From positions 1-17,970 of the forward strand of contig JAQXLO010000008.1 of assembly GCA_029012165.1 (NCBI GenBank): a stretch of 17,970 nucleotides of DNA, written 5' to 3'. Positions 14,164 to 17,970 of the stretch are shown piece after piece. The stretch's first letter is position 1. Each line of letters begins with the position of its first letter. A program made the position numbers and the translations under genes. Below the pieces are notes generated by a model, which was not told where the DNA came from, ran no database searches, and was given only the letters and a program-made list of their open reading frames with translations. This DNA comes from Oscillospiraceae bacterium (GTDB lineage: Bacteria; Bacillota; Clostridia; Oscillospirales; Acutalibacteraceae).

Positions 14164-14958
14164 ATGTATAAGGAAAAGAACGCCGACCGTTTCACGGGAT
14201 TCGCCGACATCTACGAAAGCGCCCGTCCCCGGGTGCCGCAATACCCGGTGGACGTCCTGTGCCGCTATTTGGGCAGAACGCCTGAAACCGTCGTGGATCT
14301 CGGGTGCGGCACGGGACTGTCCGCCACGGTTTGGCAGGGCGTCTGCGACACCGTCATCGGCATAGAGCCCAGTGCGGAGATGCTCGCCGTGGCACAAAAG
14401 AAAAGCAGCGCAAAGCTTCGCTTTCTCCAAGCGTTCTCCGACGACACGAAGCTTCCCGACGCCTGCGCAGACATCGTGGTGTGTTCCCAATCCTTCCACT
14501 GGATGGAGCCGAAAGCCACCCTCGCTGAAGTGGATCGGATTTTGAAACCCGGCGGCGTCTTTGCCACCGTGGACTGCGACTGGCCGCCGGTGACGAAATG
14601 GGAGGCGGAAAGGGCGTATATGCAGCTGCATGACTACGTCAGCACTCTGGAAATGCAGCTGCCCGACGCAGCCGATACGTTTATCCGCTACCCCAAGGAA
14701 AAGCACCTGCAAAACATACGGGAAAGCGGTCGTTTCCGCTATGTGCGGGAGCTGACCTTTTGCAATGCGGAAACGTGTACCGCCGAGCGATTCCGAGCCA
14801 TCCTGCGCAGTCAGGGCAGTTTGCAGACCCTGTTGAAGCTGCACCCCGAACGCATCCGGGAGCCGCTTCGGCAGTTCGACGAAACCGTGGAACGCATTTT
14901 CCGAGACGAAACCTTTTCCATCGAATTCTGCTACCGTATGCGCATCGGAATCAAATAA
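14164..14958 (+). CDS. Class I SAM-dependent methyltransferase
   Basis: 264 residues. Motif I VVDLGCGTGLSA (43-54), an acidic residue after strand 2 in IGIEPSAEML (65-74), DDTKLPDACADIVVCSQSFH (about 93-112, motif II with the FHWM signature), and ILKPGGVFATVD (126-137, motif III). The N-terminus (RFTGFADIYESARPRVPQYP) is the lid of the small-molecule methyltransferase group (yeast Tmt1/SmtA-like). It moves a methyl group from SAM to an unknown small acceptor. The ATG at 14164 is chosen (AAGGAG at 14148-14153); an upstream in-frame ATG would start inside the terminator hairpin. 12 nt before the SDR gene. Confidence 0.9.
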   Translation: MYKEKNADRFTGFADIYESARPRVPQYPVDVLCRYLGRTPETVVDLGCGTGLSATVWQGVCDTVIGIEPSAEMLAVAQKKSSAKLRFLQAFSDDTKLPDACADIVVCSQSFHWMEPKATLAEVDRILKPGGVFATVDCDWPPVTKWEAERAYMQLHDYVSTLEMQLPDAADTFIRYPKEKHLQNIRESGRFRYVRELTFCNAETCTAERFRAILRSQGSLQTLLKLHPERIREPLRQFDETVERIFRDETFSIEFCYRMRIGIK

Positions 14959-14970
14959 AGGAGGGTGCAT

Positions 14971-15759
14971 ATGTCCCCAAAAACCGTTGTCATCACCGGC
15001 GGCAGTTCCGGCATCGGCAGAGCCGCCGCAGAAATGTTTGCCCGCCGGGGCGACACTGTCTATGACCTGAGCCGCCACGATGCCGGTACGCCGGGCGTTC
15101 TCCACATGGACGCCGACGTCACCCGCCCGGAAACGCTGTGTGCCGCCATGGAAACGATCGCCGCCGTACAGGGGCGCATCGACGTCCTCATCTGCTGTGC
15201 CGGAATGGGTGTGTCGGGAGCGGCGGAATGCATTGCCGAACCCGATCTGCATCGTCAGTTTGACGTCAATCTCTACGGCACCATCCACGCCGTTCGTGCC
15301 GTTCTGCCCCATATGCGCACGCAAAAGAGCGGCTCTATCCTCTGCGTCAGCTCTGTGGCGGCGGTGTATGCCATCCCCTTTCAGGCGTTCTATTCCGCCT
15401 CGAAGGCCGCCGTCAATGCCTTTGCCGACGCTCTGCGCACCGAGGTGCAGCCCTTCGGTATCCGTGTCTGCGCCGTCATGCCCGGCGACATTGCCACCGG
15501 TTTCACCGCCGCACGGTGCAAAACCACGGCGGGCAGCGACATCTACCCCTGCGCCGATGCCGCCGTCGCCAAAATGGAGCAGGACGAGAAAAACGGTATG
15601 TCCCCCGAAAGGGTCGCCGCACAGCTTATCCGTCTTGCCGACAAGAAATTCCTCGCCCCGCTGTACACCGTGGGCGGCAGCTATCGGTTTCTTGTTTTTC
15701 TGCGGCGGCTGTTTCCGGGCGCTCTCGCATCAAAAATTGTCGGTCAAATGTACCGCTGA
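14971..15759 (+). CDS. Short-chain dehydrogenase/reductase (SDR)
   Basis: 262 residues, classical SDR length. Cofactor motif TGGSSGIGRA (9-18), D48 in HMDADV, CCAGMG in place of NNAG (75-80), N100 in VNLYGT, catalytic serine in LCVSSVAA (S127/S128) and Y141-SAS-K145. A PGDIATGF loop follows the active site. The C-terminus (FLVFLRRLFPGALASKIV) is hydrophobic and basic, a possible membrane-touching end seen in some sterol or lipid SDRs. It oxidises or reduces an alcohol/ketone with NAD(P)(H); the substrate is unknown. The ATG at 14971 is preferred to a GTG at 14965 because GGAGG is 6 nt before it. The HD gene starts 15 nt after its stop. Confidence 0.92.
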   Translation: MSPKTVVITGGSSGIGRAAAEMFARRGDTVYDLSRHDAGTPGVLHMDADVTRPETLCAAMETIAAVQGRIDVLICCAGMGVSGAAECIAEPDLHRQFDVNLYGTIHAVRAVLPHMRTQKSGSILCVSSVAAVYAIPFQAFYSASKAAVNAFADALRTEVQPFGIRVCAVMPGDIATGFTAARCKTTAGSDIYPCADAAVAKMEQDEKNGMSPERVAAQLIRLADKKFLAPLYTVGGSYRFLVFLRRLFPGALASKIVGQMYR

Positions 15760-15774
15760 CAGGAGGAATCTTTG

Positions 15775-16362
15775 GTGGATTCAAAAACACTGCTGGAAAT
15801 GCTTCATGTTGCCGAGCGTCTCAAGGACACGCCCCGCCACTGCGTGACGTCCCGGGGTAGACGGGAGAGTGTGGCGGAACACAGCTGGCGGCTGGCGTTG
15901 CTCGCTTTTTGGGTCAGGGATGCATTCCCCGATCTCGACATGGACAAAGTCATCGCCATGTGTCTGATCCACGATCTGGGCGAAGCGTTCACGGGGGACA
16001 TCCCCGTGTTTGACAAAACCGATGCGGACAGCGCACGGGAGGACGCTCTGCTCGGGCAATGGGTCGAGTCCCTCCCCTGCCCCGTTCGGGAGCGGATGCA
16101 ATCGCTGTACGCCGAGATGGACGCCCTCGAGACCGGGGAAGCGAAGCTGTACAAAGCCCTCGACGGCTTGGAAGCGCTCATCCAGCACAATGAAGCGCCC
16201 CTGTCCTCGTGGGCGGAAAACGAATACGACCTGCAAATGACCTACGCCGATGACCGGGTCGGTTTTTCCGCATTTCTGACAGCGCTGCGTGAACAGGTGC
16301 GTGCAGACAGTCTGCGCAAAATTCAGAAAGAGAAAGATCCCGACTGTCCCAAGGATTTTTGA
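15775..16362 (+). CDS. HD-domain phosphohydrolase, YfbR/HDDC2-like
   Basis: 195 residues. Metal ligands H36 (SVAEHSWRLAL), H66-D67 (IHDLGEAFTGDIP, also E70 and D75) and D130 (LYKALDGLEALIQHNE) match the layout of HD_3-type 5'-nucleotidases such as YfbR, which remove phosphate from deoxynucleoside monophosphates. The GTG at 15775 is chosen: AGGAGG (15761-15766) is 8 nt before it; a TTG at 15772 would be only 5 nt away. It is the last gene of the methyltransferase-SDR-HD group. The consensus promoter of the T-box unit starts 9 bp after its stop, with no terminator seen between. Confidence 0.88.
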   Translation: MDSKTLLEMLHVAERLKDTPRHCVTSRGRRESVAEHSWRLALLAFWVRDAFPDLDMDKVIAMCLIHDLGEAFTGDIPVFDKTDADSAREDALLGQWVESLPCPVRERMQSLYAEMDALETGEAKLYKALDGLEALIQHNEAPLSSWAENEYDLQMTYADDRVGFSAFLTALREQVRADSLRKIQKEKDPDCPKDF

Positions 16363-16370
16363 AAAAATTG

Positions 16371-16399
16371 TTGACAAACCGCAAAAGATGTGCTATGAT
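16371..16399 (+). promoter_or_regulatory. Sigma-A promoter of the T-box transcript
   Basis: Consensus TTGACA (16371-16376), 17 bp, TATGAT (16394-16399). Transcription would begin near 16406, just ahead of the T-box stem I. Confidence 0.9.
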
Positions 16400-16405
16400 A
16401 ACAAA

Positions 16406-16680
16406 AAATTTGTTAAAGGCTGTGACGAAGACGGTCGGGCAAAGCAATGCACAGAGAGTCGGTGGTTGGTGTAAACCGAAGATTGCGAACCCATGGACAC
16501 ATCACTTCCGAGCCGGAAGTCCGATAGCTCCCCCGAGCAGGTAGGCGCTTCCCGTGATTGCTGCGTAAAGGCATAGGAGTTATTGGACTCTGAGGCGGCG
16601 TTCCTTGCGAATGCAAATTGAGTGGTACCGCGGATGTCAGAAGCATTCGTCTCAATGGCTGAGACGGATGCTTTTTTTAT
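16406..16680 (+). promoter_or_regulatory. T-box leader, probable isoleucine specifier (ATC), with terminator
   Basis: Stem I base GGCT/AGCC (16418-16421/16511-16514) and GAAG/CTTC (16427-16430/16505-16508) flank a K-turn. The apical part carries the conserved AGAGAGTCGGTGGTTGGTG and GCAAT/ATTGC. In the specifier loop the triplet directly before the A and the closing CTTC helix is ATC (16501-16503), placed as in known T-boxes; it would pair with the tRNA-Ile anticodon GAU. The T-box core TGGTACCGCG is at 16623-16632. Its TGGT bulge suits a tRNA ending ACCA, as tRNA-Ile does. The terminator has arms 16642-16654/16660-16672 and T-run 16672-16678. Uncharged tRNA should favour antitermination. T-box is sure; the amino acid is moderately sure. 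Confidence 0.93.
16642..16678 (+). terminator. T-box terminator hairpin
   Basis: AGCATTCGTCTCA (16642-16654) pairs with 16660-16672 through 13 pairs (one G-U), loop ATGGC, then seven Ts. It is the alternative structure to the antiterminator containing TGGTACCGCG. Confidence 0.9.
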
Positions 16681-16699
16681 TTTTTGAAGGAGGATTATC

Positions 16700-17970
16700 A
16701 TGACAACAGTGAATTCGGAAAAACTGCTGGAGGTTGCCGTTCGTATTCGGGAGATGCGGGAGATCAAGAACATTACCGAAGCCGAAATGGCAGAAAGAAC
16801 AGAAGTCACTCTGGAACAGTATCTGGCTTACGAAGCCGGTCAGCTGGACTTTCCCTTTACCTTTATCCACAAGTGCTCCCTTGTTTTGGGCGTCGGCATG
16901 ACCGACCTTTTGGAGGGACAGAGCGCACACCTGTCCTCCTACACCGTCACCCGCAAGGGCGAGGGGCACAACACCGCCAAGGAAAACGGCATCGAGATCC
17001 AAAACTTAGCACCCCTGTTCCGCAAAAAGATCGCCGAGCCCTACTATGTGCGCTACGAATACGACCCCGCTTTGCAGGACAAGCCCATTCACTGCACCTC
17101 CCACTCCGGGCAGGAATTTGACTTCATCGTCTCCGGACGCCTGAAGGTTCAGGTGGGCGACCATGTGGAGTACCTGTCTGAGGGCGACAGCATCTACTAC
17201 AACAGCTCCACGCCCCACGGCATGATCGCCGTGGACGGACGGGACTGCCTGTTCATCGCCGTGGTCATGCCCGGCGAAAAGGAGAGCGAGCCCGTTGTGC
17301 GTGAAGCCATGTTCCACAATCCCGACGCCGACCGCAAGCTGATCTACAACAACTTCGTGGACACCGTGGAGGACGAAAACGGTGTGCTGCAAAAGATCGA
17401 ATTCAAAAACGAGGACAAGTTCAACTTCGCCTTCGACATCGTGGACGGCATCGCCGCCCGCACGCCCGAAAAGCTTGCCATGCTGCACATTTCCCGGGAC
17501 AAAACGGAGCGCCGCTTCACCTTCGGCGACATGAAGCGTGCCTCCAACCAGTGCGCCAACTACTTCAAGTCCCTCGGTATCAAAAAGGGCGACAAGGTCA
17601 TGGTCGTCCTCAAGCGCCACTATCAGTTCTGGTTCTCCATCCTCGGTCTGCACAAATTGGGCGCCATTGCCATCCCCGCCTCCAACCAGCTGCAGTCGCA
17701 CGACTTCGAGTACCGCTTCAACTCCGCCGAGGTCAAGGCGATCCTCTGTACCGCCGATGGCGACACCGCCCATCAGGTGGACATCGCCCAGCAGACCTCT
17801 CCCTCCCTCGAACACAAAATCATCGTCGGCGCCGACCGGGAAGGCTGGCACAACTTCGACGAGGAATACAAGCTCTACAGCACCCATTTCTACCGCTCTG
17901 CCGACACGCCCTGCGGCGACGATGAACAGCTCATGTTCTTCACCTCCGGCACCACAGGCTATCCCAAGAT
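16700..17970 (+). CDS. XRE-cupin-acyl-CoA synthetase (AMP-forming) fusion, partial at the 3' end
   Basis: 423 complete codons up to the window edge, in one frame. Residues about 8-72 are an XRE-type helix-turn-helix (RIREMREIKNITEAEMAERT, then LEQYLAYEAG). Residues about 112-195 are a cupin (HCTSHSGQEFDFIVSGRLKV, LSEGDSIYYNSSTPHGMIAV). From about 235 it is an acyl-CoA synthetase of the ANL superfamily, closest by eye to medium-chain ACSM-like enzymes (FTFGDMKRASNQCANYFKSL, LGAIAIPASNQL), with the ATP-binding loop FFTSGTTGYPK at the edge. It would activate a carboxylic acid to acyl-CoA through an acyl-AMP. GAAGGAGG precedes the ATG at 16700. Its T-box leader reads as isoleucine-specific, hinting at a branched-chain acid. 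The catalytic C-terminus is not visible. Confidence 0.88.
   Translation, partial: MTTVNSEKLLEVAVRIREMREIKNITEAEMAERTEVTLEQYLAYEAGQLDFPFTFIHKCSLVLGVGMTDLLEGQSAHLSSYTVTRKGEGHNTAKENGIEIQNLAPLFRKKIAEPYYVRYEYDPALQDKPIHCTSHSGQEFDFIVSGRLKVQVGDHVEYLSEGDSIYYNSSTPHGMIAVDGRDCLFIAVVMPGEKESEPVVREAMFHNPDADRKLIYNNFVDTVEDENGVLQKIEFKNEDKFNFAFDIVDGIAARTPEKLAMLHISRDKTERRFTFGDMKRASNQCANYFKSLGIKKGDKVMVVLKRHYQFWFSILGLHKLGAIAIPASNQLQSHDFEYRFNSAEVKAILCTADGDTAHQVDIAQQTSPSLEHKIIVGADREGWHNFDEEYKLYSTHFYRSADTPCGDDEQLMFFTSGTTGYPK

Noticed and set aside
14071..15324. 417-codon minus-strand open frame
   Set aside because: Antisense to the methyltransferase and SDR genes, whose motifs are intact; no family features in the antisense product.
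17006..17887. 293-codon minus-strand open frame rich in Val/Gly/His
   Set aside because: Shadow of the XRE-cupin-acyl-CoA synthetase gene, which is continuous in its own frame with recognisable motifs.
1..17970. CRISPR array, tRNA/rRNA genes, insertion sequences, phage genes
   Set aside because: No regular spacer-repeat series, cloverleaf, transposase or integrase motif was found on either strand by reading.

Overview
The window looks like a low-to-mid GC Firmicute of the class Clostridia, probably an Oscillospiraceae/Ruminococcaceae-type gut anaerobe. Reasons: consensus sigma-A promoters (TTGACA, 17 bp, TATGAT), strong AGGAGG ribosome sites, a T-box leader, GHKL/LytTR two-component genes, secreted BspA-type leucine-rich-repeat and InlB-repeat proteins, a PspC/TetR/ABC cassette and an XRE-desulfoferrodoxin regulator. 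No phage, transposase, tRNA, rRNA or CRISPR was seen. The assignment is inference from gene content, not a database match.

Layout. (1) 1-459, minus: start of a subgroup-Ic aspartate-aminotransferase-like enzyme with its own promoter. (2) 543-1133, minus: XRE regulator fused to a desulfoferrodoxin-like iron domain. (3) 1208-4938, minus: five-gene operon tetR - pspC - small membrane protein - ABC ATPase - ABC permease. It has overlapping or near-overlapping genes, a consensus promoter and a palindromic operator just downstream of the -10, so it looks autoregulated. (4) 5037-5251: a gene-free, highly structured element with imperfect terminal inverted repeats and five hairpins, then a hairpin terminator. 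(5) 5338-7421, minus: LytTR response regulator (TTG start) and GHKL sensor kinase, AgrA/AgrC-like but without agrB/agrD. (6) 7427-7759: AT-rich divergent promoter region with GTT repeats at 10-bp spacing before a weak -35 and an extended -10. (7) 7760-11554, plus: five-gene operon of exported or membrane-active products: a 47-residue peptide gene, a secreted LRR protein, two small signal-peptide/TM proteins, and a secreted protein with two beta-sandwich and two InlB B-repeat domains, ending in a hydrophobic helix. (8) 11662-14093, plus: polar amino-acid ABC importer (lipoprotein, permease, ATPase). (9) 14164-16362, plus: SAM methyltransferase, short-chain dehydrogenase and HD-domain nucleotidase. 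(10) 16371-17970, plus: consensus promoter, T-box leader (specifier read as ATC, isoleucine), then a partial XRE-cupin-acyl-CoA synthetase fusion.

The best candidate for an undescribed system is regions 5-7: a two-component pair back to back with an operon of exported, membrane-seeking proteins that includes a very small gene. Its promoter layout suggests control by the LytTR regulator. The second is the T-box(Ile)-controlled acyl-CoA synthetase fusion, which could belong to reductive isoleucine synthesis from 2-methylbutyrate. The third is the structured intergenic element at 5037-5251.
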